A DNA stretch of 64,000 nt from Leptospira licerasiae serovar Varillal str. VAR 010 (GTDB taxonomy: Bacteria; Spirochaetota; Leptospiria; Leptospirales; Leptospiraceae). The position numbers and the translations under genes were made by a program. The notes beneath the pieces are model-generated. The model was not told where the DNA came from, did not search any database, and worked only from the letters and a program-made list of their open reading frames with translations. Positions 10,162 through 21,020 of the stretch are shown piece after piece. Every line of letters starts with the position of its first letter. Within the stretch, counting starts at the first letter, position 1. The stretch lies in NCBI RefSeq assembly GCF_000244755.1, contig NZ_AHOO02000013.1, positions 248,001 to 312,000 of the forward strand, given 5' to 3'.

Positions 10162-11295
10162 TTAGTTTCCTTTGGGTTGTACTAAGGGAAGGGAAATTTT
10201 AAATCTGGTCTTTCTATCGTACGAACGAACAGTCAATTCTCCCGAATGTTCTCTCACGATGGAATGGCAGATAGAAAGTCCGAGACCGGTCCCGATCCCT
10301 GACTTGTTTTTGGAGAAAAAGGGGGAGAAAATTTTATCCAGCATATCCTCCGGGATTCCTCCCGCAGTATCTTCCACAAAAATATGCATCATATTACGAG
10401 TTCTTCTGACTTCTACTTTGATCTTACCTTCTCCGTAATCGTAAGCTTGCAGAGAGTTTTTGAAAAGATTTATGAATAACCTTTCCATCTTTACCGGATT
10501 GAATTGAAAGGTCATGCCGGGTTCGCTGAAAATTTCCCATTCCGTATTTTTAGAAAGGACAGGATAGACCCAATTGACCGAATCCTTTGCCTTCATTATG
10601 GTTTCATGAATATCAGCAGTAGTAGTTACTAATTTGTCCGGTTTAGCAAAACTGATTACATCCAAAACGATCATTGCTGCACGGGTAAGATCCTCTTTGA
10701 TCATCTCCAATCTTTTACGGAAAAAAGCGGGATCCATACTGGATAGATTGTTCATTAAATTTTGTAGAGTAAGACTCATACCGGTTAGCGGGTTGTTCAA
10801 CTCATGCGCCACACCGGAGATAAAAATACCCAAAGAAGCAAGGTTACGGATACGAAGGTTCTCCTCTTCTTTTTCTTTGATACGAGTGATATTACTGATC
10901 TTCTCCACTATGGAGACTATACTTCCATCCTTACGTATAGGGAAAAAATCCAGATACAATGTTTCCTTTTGGTCGTTGGCTACGTGAAATATCTCTCTTC
11001 CAACTTCTCCCTTTCCTTCGAACTGAGCGTCGAAATCGGGTTCGTTCTCATGATGATCCTTCATAGGACAGTAAGGACAAACCGCAGAACGGTTGTACAG
11101 AATTTCGTAACATTTTCTGCCTAGGATAGAAGGGAAGTCAGGCTCACTTGAAAATTCGAGAGTGGCCTTGTTTACACGACGAACCCGGAAGCCCGAGTCT
11201 ATCAGAACAAGCGGCTCCGTGATTCCGTCCAGAATTGCTTGGAGTTCCTCCGCTCTTTCGTGGAGGTTTTCCATTAGGGATGACATCCGGATCAA
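10162..11295 (-). CDS. PAS sensor histidine kinase
   Basis: Cytoplasmic histidine kinase of 377 residues, no membrane segment. A PAS domain (about 12-135) carries a cysteine cluster, C62, C73 and C76 (AVCPYCPM) followed by HH, of a kind seen in PAS domains that bind metal or sense redox. The phosphoacceptor is H164 in [13 protein letters not shown], and the catalytic domain has an N box ([11 protein letters not shown]), G1 ([10 protein letters not shown]) and G2 ([11 protein letters not shown]). The TTG at 11295 overlaps the upstream stop; an in-frame ATG at 11286 is an equally good start. Partner is the downstream receiver-ATPase protein. Confidence 0.92.
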   Translation of the reverse strand: MIRMSSLMENLHERAEELQAILDGITEPLVLIDSGFRVRRVNKATLEFSSEPDFPSILGRKCYEILYNRSAVCPYCPMKDHHENEPDFDAQFEGKGEVGREIFHVANDQKETLYLDFFPIRKDGSIVSIVEKISNITRIKEKEEENLRIRNLASLGIFISGVAHELNNPLTGMSLTLQNLMNNLSSMDPAFFRKRLEMIKEDLTRAAMIVLDVISFAKPDKLVTTTADIHETIMKAKDSVNWVYPVLSKNTEWEIFSEPGMTFQFNPVKMERLFINLFKNSLQAYDYGEGKIKVEVRRTRNMMHIFVEDTAGGIPEDMLDKIFSPFFSKNKSGIGTGLGLSICHSIVREHSGELTVRSYDRKTRFKISLPLVQPKGN

Positions 11296-11972
11296 TATTC
11301 TAGGGATTCTTTATAACTTTGCAGTAATTTTTTTTGAATTCTGGAAGAATGTTGAGACTGCATTTCCTGAAGTCTTAGAACGTGCACAAAAAAATCCTCG
11401 ATCAGTTTTAAGTAAAATTCTTTCTTAAACTCGGATCTGTCCCGGTTTACCCCCTCATCGGGTAGGTAATTCAGAGGATATTCGGCCTCTTTCCCGTTTT
11501 TATCTGCATAGATTACCAGATCATCCACATTATTATCCAAAGGGGTAGTGTCCGTCATTCGGATCATGATCGTATCTTCCGAAGAATAATTCGCTGTTTT
11601 GATCTCTGAAACTACCTTAGAAAGAGTGGAACCGTTAAATTCCAGAAGAATGGACTTTTCTTCCGCTCTTTCTATCCCGCCCGGAGAGGGAGACTGGGTT
11701 ACCGAAAACTTAGTGATCTTTACACCTTTACGATTCGGAAAATTTCCCACCCAAGTTACCAGAGTACCGATTGGCAAAGCTTCCATTCTTTCGAATTTCA
11801 AAAGTTCTCTCGCTACACTTAGGCTTTCATAAGCTCGTAAGATCCTCTGGTTCAACATTTGGGTAGAAGAAGAGGAGGAATTGTTCTGGGATTTTGTCCC
11901 ATCTTGGTTTTGAGCGTTTGTGGAAAAAAAGGAAAGAAGAAGTAGCAGAAGGAAGGCGGCTTTAGGCGCCAC
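11292..11972 (-). CDS. Exported protein, unknown, in the secG operon
   Basis: About 226 residues from a GTG at 11972. The open frame runs further upstream to 12149, but that part lies antiparallel-frame over secG and reads as nonsense, whereas GTG 11972 gives a clean signal peptide: [16 protein letters not shown] then STNA-QN at the cleavage site. The mature part is followed by a Ser/Asn-rich linker and an unrecognised domain containing [18 protein letters not shown]. It lies 19 bases after secG and overlaps the kinase gene by a few bases. No ATG exists near this position. Function unknown; probably periplasmic. Confidence 0.72.
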   Translation of the reverse strand: MAPKAAFLLLLLLSFFSTNAQNQDGTKSQNNSSSSSTQMLNQRILRAYESLSVARELLKFERMEALPIGTLVTWVGNFPNRKGVKITKFSVTQSPSPGGIERAEEKSILLEFNGSTLSKVVSEIKTANYSSEDTIMIRMTDTTPLDNNVDDLVIYADKNGKEAEYPLNYLPDEGVNRDRSEFKKEFYLKLIEDFFVHVLRLQEMQSQHSSRIQKKLLQSYKESLEY

Positions 11973-11991
11973 CTTCCGGATAGAATAAAAA

Positions 11992-12372
11992 TTAAGGCTT
12001 AGGTTGCTCTGGAGTCGTATTGCTCGGTGCGGTCGTAGGCGCGGATTCTTGGGCATTTGTCCCTCCTTGGTTGCCCTGGGCCTCTTCCGCAGCAGGTGGA
12101 GGAAGGATCTCAGGTGTTGGAGTGGTATTGTATCCGCTAGTCTTCGCAAAAAGGAAAGAAAGAATCAAAGATAGAGCTAAAAAAAGAAGTCCGGCAACTC
12201 GTGTCGCTTTAGTCAAAACATCCGCAGTAGAGGAACCGAAAACGGATTGGCTCGCTCCTCCACCAAGAACTCCACCCATTCCTCCTTTACCTGTTTGGAT
12301 CATAACAAGAAGGATCAGAAATAGACTGACGAAAACGAAAAGAACAAGGATGGTTCCGGTGATAAAGCCCAT
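11992..12372 (-). CDS. secG: Preprotein translocase subunit SecG
   Basis: Small inner-membrane subunit of the SecYEG channel. Two hydrophobic segments (about 4-24 and 55-75) flank the typical [11 protein letters not shown]...[11 protein letters not shown] loop. The 126-residue length exceeds the usual 75-110 because of a C-terminal Pro/Thr/Ala/Gln-rich tail ([15 protein letters not shown] and following), a frequent feature in some lineages. Follows tpiA, as in many bacteria (gap-pgk-tpiA-secG). Confidence 0.93.
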   Translation of the reverse strand: MGFITGTILVLFVFVSLFLILLVMIQTGKGGMGGVLGGGASQSVFGSSTADVLTKATRVAGLLFLALSLILSFLFAKTSGYNTTPTPEILPPPAAEEAQGNQGGTNAQESAPTTAPSNTTPEQPKP

Positions 12373-12435
12373 GAGTCGAATTCCTAAAGGTAAAAAGGTA
12401 TGTTTTTTGGCGAAATAATCCGCTATAAATCCAAA

Positions 12436-12500
12436 CTACCGCCAAGCCCTAGGCTGACAAGCCGTTTCGGGGTTTCCAGAACGGCCTTGTATTGCGGTAG
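12436..12500 (-). ncRNA. Putative structured RNA element (three-way junction) before secG
   Basis: The tpiA-secG gap (12373-12507) holds nested complementary segments. Read on the minus strand: an outer 7-bp stem CTACCGC/GCGGTAG (12494-12500 with 12436-12442), an inner stem CAAGGCCGTT/AACGGCTTG with one bulged base, and a small hairpin AGCC-TAG-GGCT. Together they form a 65-base three-way junction about 65 bases before the secG start. It has no T-arm or anticodon arm, so it is not a tRNA, and I do not recognise a known riboswitch. No clear U-run follows, so it is not a standard terminator. Confidence 0.45.
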
Positions 12501-12507
12501 GAAAAAA

Positions 12508-13260
12508 TTAGAATAAAGCTAAGAAGCTTTCCAGTTTTTGGCTGGCCCCGCCTACAAGCCCGCCGTCGATATCCGCTTGGGATAGTAGTTCCTTCACGTT
12601 ATCAGCTTTTACGGAACCGCCGTAAAGAATAGGCATAGCATCCGAGATCGTTTTCCCATTTTGGAATAATCCGGAAATTTCTTTTCTGATAAATGAGTGA
12701 GCTTCCTGCGCTTGAGCAGGAGTTGCAACCTTTCCGGTTCCGATCGCCCAAACTGGTTCATAGGCAACCCAGATACGAGAGAACTGGTCACTTTCTATGG
12801 AACCTAAACCTTCTTGGATCTGTTTTTTAAGTATTTCGAAAGTTTTGCCTGACTCTCTTTCTGCCAGAGTTTCTCCCACACAATACACAGCGGTAAAACC
12901 GTGCTTTGTAAGATAAGAGATCTTTTGGTTGCAGAAGGAGCTTGTTTCTCCTAAGAACTGTCTTCTTTCGGAGTGACCGACAAGCGCAAATTTTATTCCG
13001 AGTTCTGAAAGTTGGTCCGGACCGGTCTCTCCTGTCATAGCTGTGAGAGGAGCTGGATATATATTCTGAGCTCCGACTGCTATTTTAGAATTTTCTAATA
13101 TTCTGGAAACAGCAGCCAGATGAATGGAAGAAGGAAATACGACCGCCTTTTTATTATCCGGAAGGGAAGAGGATTTTTCCTTTAGGCCGCTTGCAAGAGC
13201 CAACGCTTCCTTTTCGGAAAGATTCATTTTCCAGTTACCTGCGATAATTTTAGGGCGCAT
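12508..13260 (-). CDS. tpiA: Triosephosphate isomerase
   Basis: Interconverts dihydroxyacetone phosphate and glyceraldehyde 3-phosphate in the cytoplasm. The 250-residue TIM-barrel protein has the N-terminal AGNWKMN motif, the catalytic histidine in LVGHSERRQ, the catalytic glutamate in [11 protein letters not shown] and the phosphate loop [11 protein letters not shown]. Third gene of gap-pgk-tpiA. Confidence 0.97.
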   Translation of the reverse strand: MRPKIIAGNWKMNLSEKEALALASGLKEKSSSLPDNKKAVVFPSSIHLAAVSRILENSKIAVGAQNIYPAPLTAMTGETGPDQLSELGIKFALVGHSERRQFLGETSSFCNQKISYLTKHGFTAVYCVGETLAERESGKTFEILKKQIQEGLGSIESDQFSRIWVAYEPVWAIGTGKVATPAQAQEAHSFIRKEISGLFQNGKTISDAMPILYGGSVKADNVKELLSQADIDGGLVGGASQKLESFLALF

Positions 13261-13289
13261 ATATATTTCCTTTGATCCTTTTTAGATTT

Positions 13290-14471
13290 TTATTTTAGAA
13301 GAGCCACAACTCCGGGGAGTTTTTTACCTTCTAAAAATTCCAAGGAGGCTCCTCCTCCGGTAGAAACGTGAGTGATCTTGTCTTCCACTTTAGCCTTATT
13401 GATCGCTGCGATGGAATCTCCTCCGCCTACGACCGTTCTGGCCTTGGACTTAGAGACAGCTTTAGCGATCGCCATAGTTCCAGGTGCGAATTTATCGAAC
13501 TCGAAAACTCCCATTGGCCCGTTCCAAACGATAGTTGCCGCATTCTTAATTACTTTTTCGTAATTTGCGATCGTCTTAGGACCGATATCCATTCCCATCC
13601 AACCGTCCAAAATTCCCATTTTGTCCACGGTTTTGGTCTTAGCATTCGCATCAAATTTATCAGCGATCACATGATCCACAGGAAGTTGGAAATCCACACC
13701 TGCGACTCCAGCTCTTTCGATCAGTTGAAAAGCTTCCACTTCGAAATCTTTTTCCACTAGGGAATTTCCGACAGGGATCGCTCTGGATTTCAGGAATGTA
13801 TAAGCCATTCCCCCACCGATCAAAATATGATCCACTTTTTCGATTAGGTTTTTGATTACGCTGATCTTAGAAGAAACCTTGGAACCTCCGATGATAGCCA
13901 CGAAAGGTTTTGCAGGACGGGAAAGAAGAGAAGAAAGTTCTGTGATCTCTTTGTACATCAACAAACCTGCAAAAGAAGGCAGGAGATGTGCAATTCCTTC
14001 CGTAGAGGCATGGGCTCTATGAGCCGCACCGAATGCGTCGTTTACATAAACATCGGCAAGAGTGGCCAGGCTTTTGGAAAAAGCAGGAGCATTCTCTTCT
14101 TCTTCTTTATGAAAACGTAAATTTTCCAGAACAAGGATCTCTCCGTCTTTCAGTTCTTTGGAAAGTTTTACGACATTCTCTCCGACTACATCTTTCGAGA
14201 ATGTTACAGGAGCTTTAACTAAACTTTTAAAAACTTCGTAAACCGGTTCCATTGAGTATTGAGGATCCGGTTTCCCTTTAGGGCGGCCAAGGTGACTTGC
14301 AATGATCACCCTAGCGCCTTTTTTTACCAAAAGTTCAATGGTAGGAAGTGTCTTTTCAATTCTAGTCTTGTCGGAAACTTTACCGTTCTCCAGAGGGACG
14401 TTAAAATCGACCCTCAGAAAAACTCGTTTCCCCTTGACGTCCTCGTTTTCGAGTCTGGGTAATTGCTGCAT
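13290..14471 (-). CDS. pgk: Phosphoglycerate kinase
   Basis: ATP-forming step of glycolysis. The 393-residue protein has [17 protein letters not shown] at the N-terminus, SHLGRPKG, the hinge and nucleotide-binding motifs ([21 protein letters not shown]) and the C-terminal [11 protein letters not shown]...[13 protein letters not shown]. Length and motifs are canonical. It follows gap by three bases, implying co-transcription. Confidence 0.97.
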   Translation of the reverse strand: MQQLPRLENEDVKGKRVFLRVDFNVPLENGKVSDKTRIEKTLPTIELLVKKGARVIIASHLGRPKGKPDPQYSMEPVYEVFKSLVKAPVTFSKDVVGENVVKLSKELKDGEILVLENLRFHKEEEENAPAFSKSLATLADVYVNDAFGAAHRAHASTEGIAHLLPSFAGLLMYKEITELSSLLSRPAKPFVAIIGGSKVSSKISVIKNLIEKVDHILIGGGMAYTFLKSRAIPVGNSLVEKDFEVEAFQLIERAGVAGVDFQLPVDHVIADKFDANAKTKTVDKMGILDGWMGMDIGPKTIANYEKVIKNAATIVWNGPMGVFEFDKFAPGTMAIAKAVSKSKARTVVGGGDSIAAINKAKVEDKITHVSTGGGASLEFLEGKKLPGVVALLK

Positions 14472-14474
14472 CTA

Positions 14475-15500
<1,026 letters not shown>

Positions 15501-15719
15501 TTAATGTTATTTGATAAAACGAGGAGCTTGGAGCTCTCAAATACATCTTTTTATAACAAAACCATCCTGAAAATCCGTTTTTTTGCGGTTTCGCAGCGAC
15601 CATAGGGGCGAGAAAACGACCGTGTAGCGAGTCGGTGACTGGAAAGCCAAAAAAAGCAAGACCTAATAAACCCGCCTCCCGTGTGTCCTTTACGAAAAAG
15701 AATGAATGGGGTTTTGGGT

Positions 15720-16277
15720 TTAAAGGACTTTGCCTAGGATCTTTTCGAAGGGTAAAGGGCCGAAGTCTCTGGAATCCATACAGTCGTCTCTGTTGTCACA
15801 GAGTAGAAAGTAGTTCCGATCTTCTACCGTTAGGTTGGAGAGATTATCGCGGCTTGAATAGGTACCAGAGAAGGCGGGTCTAGCATCTTTATATTGTAAG
15901 GAAAAGTCTGATCTTTCCTGAGCCTCTGAGATGCCATTTCTGTAAAGTATCTTGTCCTTGATTACGATCTGGTCCCCGGATTTTCCCATGATACGGACCA
16001 GAGCCACTTTTCCTTTTTGTGTCGGATGTGCTACTAAAACCACATCGCCTAAAAACAAGGAAGAATCCCTAACAAATCGGGAGATATAAATTCTTTTTCC
16101 TTTAGGAAACGCGGGGGACATCTCTTCGGTTTCCGGGACGAACGGAAACACGAACCAGATCCGAACTGCGGTCGCAAATAAAAATCCGACAACGAGAGAA
16201 ATGGAAAGAACCTGAACGAACTTCTTTCGATCGAATTTTTTTTCCTTCTCTCCGAACTCTTTTTTCAACGAGAACAT
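15720..16277 (-). CDS. Signal peptidase I-like protein lacking the catalytic Ser and Lys
   Basis: A 185-residue protein with an N-terminal membrane segment (about 24-47) and the boxes of type I signal peptidases: box B-like EEMSPAF (51-57), GDVVLVAHP (78-86), box D-like VRIMGKSGD (94-102) and box E CDNRDDCMDSRDFG (160-173). Aligned to LepB by eye, the nucleophile Ser of S-M-x-P-T is E52 and the general-base Lys just before R95 is V94. Both catalytic residues are therefore replaced although the surrounding fold motifs are kept. I infer an inactive or repurposed paralogue; a canonical lepB should exist elsewhere in the genome. Confidence 0.82.
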   Translation of the reverse strand: MFSLKKEFGEKEKKFDRKKFVQVLSISLVVGFLFATAVRIWFVFPFVPETEEMSPAFPKGKRIYISRFVRDSSLFLGDVVLVAHPTQKGKVALVRIMGKSGDQIVIKDKILYRNGISEAQERSDFSLQYKDARPAFSGTYSSRDNLSNLTVEDRNYFLLCDNRDDCMDSRDFGPLPFEKILGKVL

Positions 16278-16337
16278 TATAAGGCTATGGTATGAATGTA
16301 TAGAAAATGGGCAAAGTAGATTTTATTTAAAAAAAAG

Positions 16338-17924
16338 TTGAAATATCAGATTTTCGAGGGTCATATATTCGAATTCGAAAATAAAGGAATCTTCTTCTTC
16401 TTGGAAACAACCGGCAGAAAAAGTCTAATTTCTAAACTTCAGTTATTCATTCCTCTAAGCTGTATCTTATTCACTCTATTATTCTTATTTAAGATAGATG
16501 CAAATTCGGTTTTAGTCTCCGACAACCAAAACAAAATCGCTCAGGCTCAGGCCTTTTTAGATTCAGGATACAAGAGCCAATACTTCAGTTGTAAGATATT
16601 AGCGGACTTGGGGGGATGTAAATTTTTTCCAAGCTGGCAGGTCCATTTAGAAAACGGTATTTCGGGTCCTTTTCCTGTAGCATTTTCACTGTTTGCATCC
16701 TTATTCGGTTTATTGGGAGATTATAGTCTTTTATTTTACGTTTCTATTTTGTTCTTTTGGATCGGAGTATTTTTTCTAAAGTTCGAATTGAACTTAAGAT
16801 GGGGTGCAGTTTTATTCTTAAGTTTTGGTCCTGCATTTTTTCATTCCGCATTATTCCCTGATTATTCGATTACGTTTCTTTTAACATGTGTCGGACTCAC
16901 CTTTTATGCCTGTCCTGTAAAAACGAGGCCACTCGGACTTTTGATCGGGTTTTTTGTGGGTCTCGGGTTCTTCTTCCGACCTGAGAATACGATCCTATAT
17001 TTCTTATTAGGTATATTTCACCTGATCGAATTCGTTTATAAGGGCAGATCAGGGGTTTCTACTAAAGATAAGGATAGACTGATCCTGCTTATAGGAACAG
17101 GAATCGGAGTTATATTTTACGGAATTCTGAATTATTATCTATATGGTTCCGTTTTAGGAACAAGAATTGAGACTAATGCGGAAATAGGGTGGGATACCGG
17201 AATTGCAAAGTATTCATCTCTATTGATTTTTGGAAATGGAAGAGTCGGATTTTTGTTCTTCTGTCCTTGGATCTTGCTTTGGTTGGCTTACTTTTTTATT
17301 CGCTGGAAGGCCCTTGAAAGATTCGAAAGAAAACTTTCTTTGGCAATCTTAGCAGCGCTTTTTTTGGGAGCATATCTGGCTCCGAACGATTCCAATATAG
17401 ATTGGGGGACAAGATATCTTTCCTGGCTTATTGTTCCGATTATCGTTCTATTCTTCTCCCAAAAGAATGCAGAAAAAGTTCCAAAGCTCGTTTGGATTTT
17501 GACAGGGATCTTATTCTTAGTTACCTTATCCTTCTCTAAGATCTACTTTCTAATGCAGGAAAAACTTTCTCAAGAATATGTAAAATACAACGAGTTCTTA
17601 TTAAGTTCGGATGCGGACATATACGTTACAACGGATCCGAGTATATCCGCATTATTCGGTCAGGAAATTTTACGAAAAAAAGTTATGAGAATAGAAGATC
17701 TGGAAGATCTTCCAAAATTGACCAAAATGCTCTCTTCTAAAAAAGGGACCATCTCCTTAGTACGTTATGAACCGCTCACATTAACTCTTTTGCAAACCTT
17801 GGAAAAGAACGATTCTGAAAAGTTAGGAACCGAGATGAACGACTGGTTTTTAAGATCAGGATGGAAATCGGGATCAAAACAAACTTTAGAAAAAATAGAA
17901 ATTCTAAAATTTGTGCGTAATTGA
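16338..17924 (+). CDS. Polytopic membrane protein, glycosyltransferase-like, unknown
   Basis: A protein of up to 528 residues with roughly ten hydrophobic segments, a first loop containing SDNQNKIAQAQAFLDSGYKS and a soluble C-terminal part (about 410-528). The topology and the acidic first loop recall GT-C type membrane glycosyltransferases (PMT/ArnT-like), but no decisive motif is visible. TTG 16338 opens the frame; TTG 16401 has a better Shine-Dalgarno (AAAGGAA, 11 bases upstream) and gives a basic N-terminus before the first membrane segment, so it may be the true start. It stands alone between a minus-strand gene and the next operon. Confidence 0.75.
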   Translation: MKYQIFEGHIFEFENKGIFFFLETTGRKSLISKLQLFIPLSCILFTLLFLFKIDANSVLVSDNQNKIAQAQAFLDSGYKSQYFSCKILADLGGCKFFPSWQVHLENGISGPFPVAFSLFASLFGLLGDYSLLFYVSILFFWIGVFFLKFELNLRWGAVLFLSFGPAFFHSALFPDYSITFLLTCVGLTFYACPVKTRPLGLLIGFFVGLGFFFRPENTILYFLLGIFHLIEFVYKGRSGVSTKDKDRLILLIGTGIGVIFYGILNYYLYGSVLGTRIETNAEIGWDTGIAKYSSLLIFGNGRVGFLFFCPWILLWLAYFFIRWKALERFERKLSLAILAALFLGAYLAPNDSNIDWGTRYLSWLIVPIIVLFFSQKNAEKVPKLVWILTGILFLVTLSFSKIYFLMQEKLSQEYVKYNEFLLSSDADIYVTTDPSISALFGQEILRKKVMRIEDLEDLPKLTKMLSSKKGTISLVRYEPLTLTLLQTLEKNDSEKLGTEMNDWFLRSGWKSGSKQTLEKIEILKFVRN

Positions 17925-18028
17925 TTTTTGATATAGGTATATCCGTACTTTAAAAAGCATCTATATTTTGGACTTGTGCGGCTCATGGAATGTTGTAAAA
18001 TGGAAGCGCTATTGAGGGGGAATAATAT

Positions 18029-18586
18029 ATGCAGAAAGTGCATCTATCTGGAAATATATTAGAATATATGGGTAAACGTCCTATCTTCAAAGACGGAGTG
18101 TTCTTAGCTCCGGGGTCTTTGGTAGTAGGGGATGTTGTGATCGGAAAAGATTCCTCTATCTGGTTCCAAACGTTGATCCGGGGAGACGTAAATTATATCC
18201 GGATCGGAGACAATGTAAATATACAGGACATGACAGTTGTCCATGTCTCCAGAAACACTCATCCGGTGGAGATCGGAGATAATGTTTCCGTGGGTCATAG
18301 AGCGGTCCTCCATGGATGTAAATTGAAAGATCATTCCTTTGTAGGAATGGGGGCGATCATCATGGATGGAGTGGAGCTAGGGGAATACTCTTTTGTGGCT
18401 GCAGGTGCCATGGTGACCCCGGGCAAGATCATTCCACCTGGAGCGATGGTGATGGGATCTCCTGCAAAGATCGTAAGAGATATAACGGAAGAAGAAAGGA
18501 ATTTGATCGAGAGAACGGCTGCAAATTACGTCGCCTATAAGAACAATTATCTGGATGATTTTTCCTATAGGATCAGCATAGTTTAA
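18029..18586 (+). CDS. Gamma-carbonic anhydrase family protein
   Basis: Left-handed beta-helix hexapeptide-repeat protein of 185 residues. Putative metal ligands are H72 (DMTVVHV), H90 and H95 ([11 protein letters not shown]), and R51/D53 (IRGDVN) match the family's conserved pair, so it is metal-binding and probably a carbonic anhydrase or a related acyl/thiol enzyme such as PaaY/YrdA types. A GAGGGGGAA Shine-Dalgarno sequence lies about eight bases before ATG 18029. The enzymatic activity is inferred; many members are uncharacterised. Confidence 0.88.
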   Translation: MQKVHLSGNILEYMGKRPIFKDGVFLAPGSLVVGDVVIGKDSSIWFQTLIRGDVNYIRIGDNVNIQDMTVVHVSRNTHPVEIGDNVSVGHRAVLHGCKLKDHSFVGMGAIIMDGVELGEYSFVAAGAMVTPGKIIPPGAMVMGSPAKIVRDITEEERNLIERTAANYVAYKNNYLDDFSYRISIV

Positions 18587-18637
18587 TTTTCCAAAATTTT
18601 CCTATACGTTTAGGGAACTTGCGGAATACTTTACTAT

Positions 18638-19708
18638 GTGAGCGAGACAAAAATTCCGGGAGTATATCTCAGAGGGACAGGGGTCATAGGTTGGCCTCTG
18701 GCTTCTTTGTTATTATTGTTAAAGAATAAATTTGGCGGTTTCCAAGTATTTGTAGAACCTTACAAATTGCAAAAATCCGAAATACCTCAGATACTTTCCC
18801 TGCTCGAAAAAGGCGCAATCATAGTAGATGACGGTTCCAATGGGGTCCAAAACTTTTTCCCGGAATGGATCTCCAAAAGAGATGCATTGTCCCAATCCCA
18901 GGTGGTATGCGATTCTTCTCCTCCTGGAATTGCGGACAAAAGAAAATCCGAGTATTCAGAATCAATCTACGATCGAATCCGTATTTTTATCGCGCAGGGA
19001 AGCGAACATTCTTTCGGACCTCAATTTTTGTATCCGGAAAGTTCTCCCATCTTAGAAAATAACCCGCCTAGGTTCATACATGTCTCCACATGCAACACTC
19101 ATACGTTAGCCGGGATACTTAGACCCTTCTACTCAGAAAAACCGCAAGAGCTATCGTATATCTTAGAAGAAGCTGATTTTTTCGTGATAAGACGGGATGC
19201 GGACATGGCTAAAAACGATCCGCACGTAACAGGTCCTTTGCTCGTTCTTCCTGAATCGGAAACTGGAACTCATCACGGTAGATTATTGAACGAAGTCTAT
19301 CACGATCTTGGATTTAAGATCAAATTGGGATCTTCTTCCGTAACGATCAATTCCCCCTATATGCATTTGATCCGTTTTCATCTTCGATTAAAAAGAGAAA
19401 TTTCCAAAGAATGGCTGATCTCTAAGATCAATAATGATCCGTTTCTAAGTATTACTGAACTTGTTTCCACGAACTCGATATTCTCTTCCGGGAGAGATCG
19501 AGGGTTGTACGGCAGGATTTTCTCTCACGCTGTCTTCCCACTTTCCGCATTAGAAGTGAACGGAAAAGAAGTCAGAGGATATGCGGCCACACCTGGGGAT
19601 TCGAACGTACATATTTCCACAATTTATGCGGTTTATAAAGGGTTAGGGCTCTCTTGGGGGCCGGAAACCGAGGCCTTTTTAGCCGGAATTGTCTTGAAAG
19701 AAGTTTGA
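18638..19708 (+). CDS. Archaeal-type (type II) GAPDH-like protein
   Basis: 356 residues, GTG start at 18638. By eye the whole length follows archaeal type II GAPDH: Rossmann start [14 protein letters not shown] (9-22), [16 protein letters not shown] (91-106), [10 protein letters not shown] (116-125), a catalytic-cysteine motif [12 protein letters not shown] with C152 (archaeal SCNTTGL), [18 protein letters not shown] (183-200), the histidine pair THHG (211-214), [11 protein letters not shown], and the C-terminal [19 protein letters not shown] (archaeal VHQESD region). The basic residue after the GxGxxG motif is replaced by W-P. Activity, cofactor and substrate are unproven; it may be a divergent aldehyde dehydrogenase. 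It lies 50 bases after the carbonic anhydrase gene. Confidence 0.75.
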   Translation: MSETKIPGVYLRGTGVIGWPLASLLLLLKNKFGGFQVFVEPYKLQKSEIPQILSLLEKGAIIVDDGSNGVQNFFPEWISKRDALSQSQVVCDSSPPGIADKRKSEYSESIYDRIRIFIAQGSEHSFGPQFLYPESSPILENNPPRFIHVSTCNTHTLAGILRPFYSEKPQELSYILEEADFFVIRRDADMAKNDPHVTGPLLVLPESETGTHHGRLLNEVYHDLGFKIKLGSSSVTINSPYMHLIRFHLRLKREISKEWLISKINNDPFLSITELVSTNSIFSSGRDRGLYGRIFSHAVFPLSALEVNGKEVRGYAATPGDSNVHISTIYAVYKGLGLSWGPETEAFLAGIVLKEV

Positions 19709-19750
19709 CCCATCTTAGAAATAGCCGGACAGTTTTGATCTTTTTTCATT

Positions 19751-19794
19751 GATTATATTTGATATATTGAAAAATATGTTTAATATATTGACAA
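19751..19794 (+). promoter_or_regulatory. Phased AT-rich direct repeats at the cysK promoter
   Basis: GATATATTGA at 19761-19770 is repeated as AATATATTGA at 19782-19791, an offset of 21 bases or two helical turns; a weaker relative, ATTATATTTGA, precedes them (19752-19762). A plausible -35/-10 pair (TTGATA 19759-19764 with AT-rich AATATA about 17 bases later) overlaps these repeats, so a regulator bound here could control cysK. Confidence 0.4.
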
Positions 19795-19831
19795 GTTCAC
19801 AAAAATCCAGCTGCAAAGGTAGGAATTCCTA

Positions 19832-20761
19832 ATGAAAGTAAATAATATCTTAGAGACGATCGGTAATACTCCTCATGTGAAAATCAATCGACTCTTTGGA
19901 TCCAAATACAATGTGTATTCTAAATTAGAGCGTAGTAATCCAGGCGGTTCTATCAAGGATCGTATCGCGCTTTCTATGATCGAGGACGCTGAAAAAAGCG
20001 GAAAACTCACTAAGGATACAGTAATCATCGAGCCAACTTCCGGAAACACAGGTATCGGTTTAGCCCTTGTTGCTGCAGTAAAAGGATACCGTTTGATCCT
20101 GGTAATGCCTGAGTCAATGAGCGTGGAAAGAAGAAGAATTATGGCTGCTTACGGTGCAGAATTCGATCTTACTCCTCGCGAAAAAGGAATGCCTGGTGCA
20201 ATCGAAAGAGCGAAACAACTGGTTTCCGAAAATCCAAAAGCTTGGATGCCTCAACAGTTTGAGAACGAAGCAAACATTAAAGTTCACATTGAGACCACTG
20301 CAGCAGAAATCCTAAAAGACTTCCCGAACGGAGTAGACGTTCTGATCACAGGAGTTGGAACAGGTGGACATATCACCGGAGTTGCTAAAGTTCTAAAGGA
20401 GAAGTTCCCTAAAACTAAAGTATTCGCAGTCGAGCCGGAAGCTTCTCCCGTAATTTCCGGAGGAAAACCAGGACCACACCCGATCCAAGGAATTGGAGCA
20501 GGATTTATTCCTAAAAACTTGCACACCGATCTACTAGACGGAGTGATCCAAGTTTCTAAGGACGAGGCTTTCGAATACGCTCTTCGTGCGGCTAAAGAAG
20601 AAGGAATTTTCTTAGGAGTATCTTCCGGTGCATCTCTTGCAGCGGTTGCTAAAAAACTTCCTGAACTTCCGGAAGGAGCTACGGTTCTTACTTTCAACTA
20701 CGACACCGGCGAAAGATATCTTTCCATCGAAGGACTTTTCCCAGTTCCTTCTAACGGCTAA
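19832..20761 (+). CDS. cysK: Cysteine synthase
   Basis: PLP-dependent O-acetylserine sulfhydrylase, 309 residues, making L-cysteine from O-acetylserine and sulfide. The PLP lysine is K42 in [10 protein letters not shown], the substrate loop is [10 protein letters not shown] (about 68-77), the phosphate loop is [11 protein letters not shown], and the C-terminal SSGASLAA is conserved. It has its own upstream region with phased repeats and a hairpin terminator downstream, so it looks monocistronic. Confidence 0.96.
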   Translation: MKVNNILETIGNTPHVKINRLFGSKYNVYSKLERSNPGGSIKDRIALSMIEDAEKSGKLTKDTVIIEPTSGNTGIGLALVAAVKGYRLILVMPESMSVERRRIMAAYGAEFDLTPREKGMPGAIERAKQLVSENPKAWMPQQFENEANIKVHIETTAAEILKDFPNGVDVLITGVGTGGHITGVAKVLKEKFPKTKVFAVEPEASPVISGGKPGPHPIQGIGAGFIPKNLHTDLLDGVIQVSKDEAFEYALRAAKEEGIFLGVSSGASLAAVAKKLPELPEGATVLTFNYDTGERYLSIEGLFPVPSNG

Positions 20762-20787
20762 GATTTCAATCTAAGTCTGTGACTTTC

Positions 20788-20818
20788 AAAATCCCGGCGG
20801 CAACGTCGGGATTTTTTA
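20788..20818 (+). terminator. Rho-independent terminator after cysK
   Basis: Stem AAATCCCG (20788-20795) pairs with CGGGATTT (20807-20814), followed by a T-run (TTTTATTTT) 27 bases after the cysK stop. Confidence 0.8.
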
Positions 20819-20821
20819 TTT

Positions 20822-21020
20822 TGCACAGAGATTTTTTGGCACGCAGAGACGCAAAGTCGCAGAGAGTTTTGCTTTTGTTGGACTTCGGACCGCGTGAATA
20901 TAGCATAACTCTTGCATGCTAATTCTGAAATGTAGAATTCCAACACTGTTCCTTTTCTCTGCGGCTCCGCGACTCTGCGTGAGTCCAACTCAGTGATCTC
21001 TGCGCGAACCTTTTTGTTTG
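20822..21020. repeat. Intergenic inverted repeat, family copy 2; fills the cysK-21126 gap
   Basis: The 364-base gap after cysK is mostly this element. The left arm (about 20838-20864) reads CACGCAGAGACGCAAAGTC-like sequence; the right arm (about 20957-20985) is its near complement TCTGCGGCTCCGCGACTCTG. The interior contains GAATTCCAACAC as in copies 1 and 3. No gene is visible; the remaining 100 bases before 21126 look like ordinary leader. Confidence 0.7.

Noticed and set aside
12020..12418. 132-residue plus-strand frame opposite secG
   Set aside because: Antisense shadow with no Shine-Dalgarno and low-complexity composition from the SecG tail.
12436..12500. tRNA gene between tpiA and secG, suggested by the 7-bp terminal stem
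   Set aside because: The element is only 65 bases, with no T-loop consensus and no anticodon arm of correct spacing.
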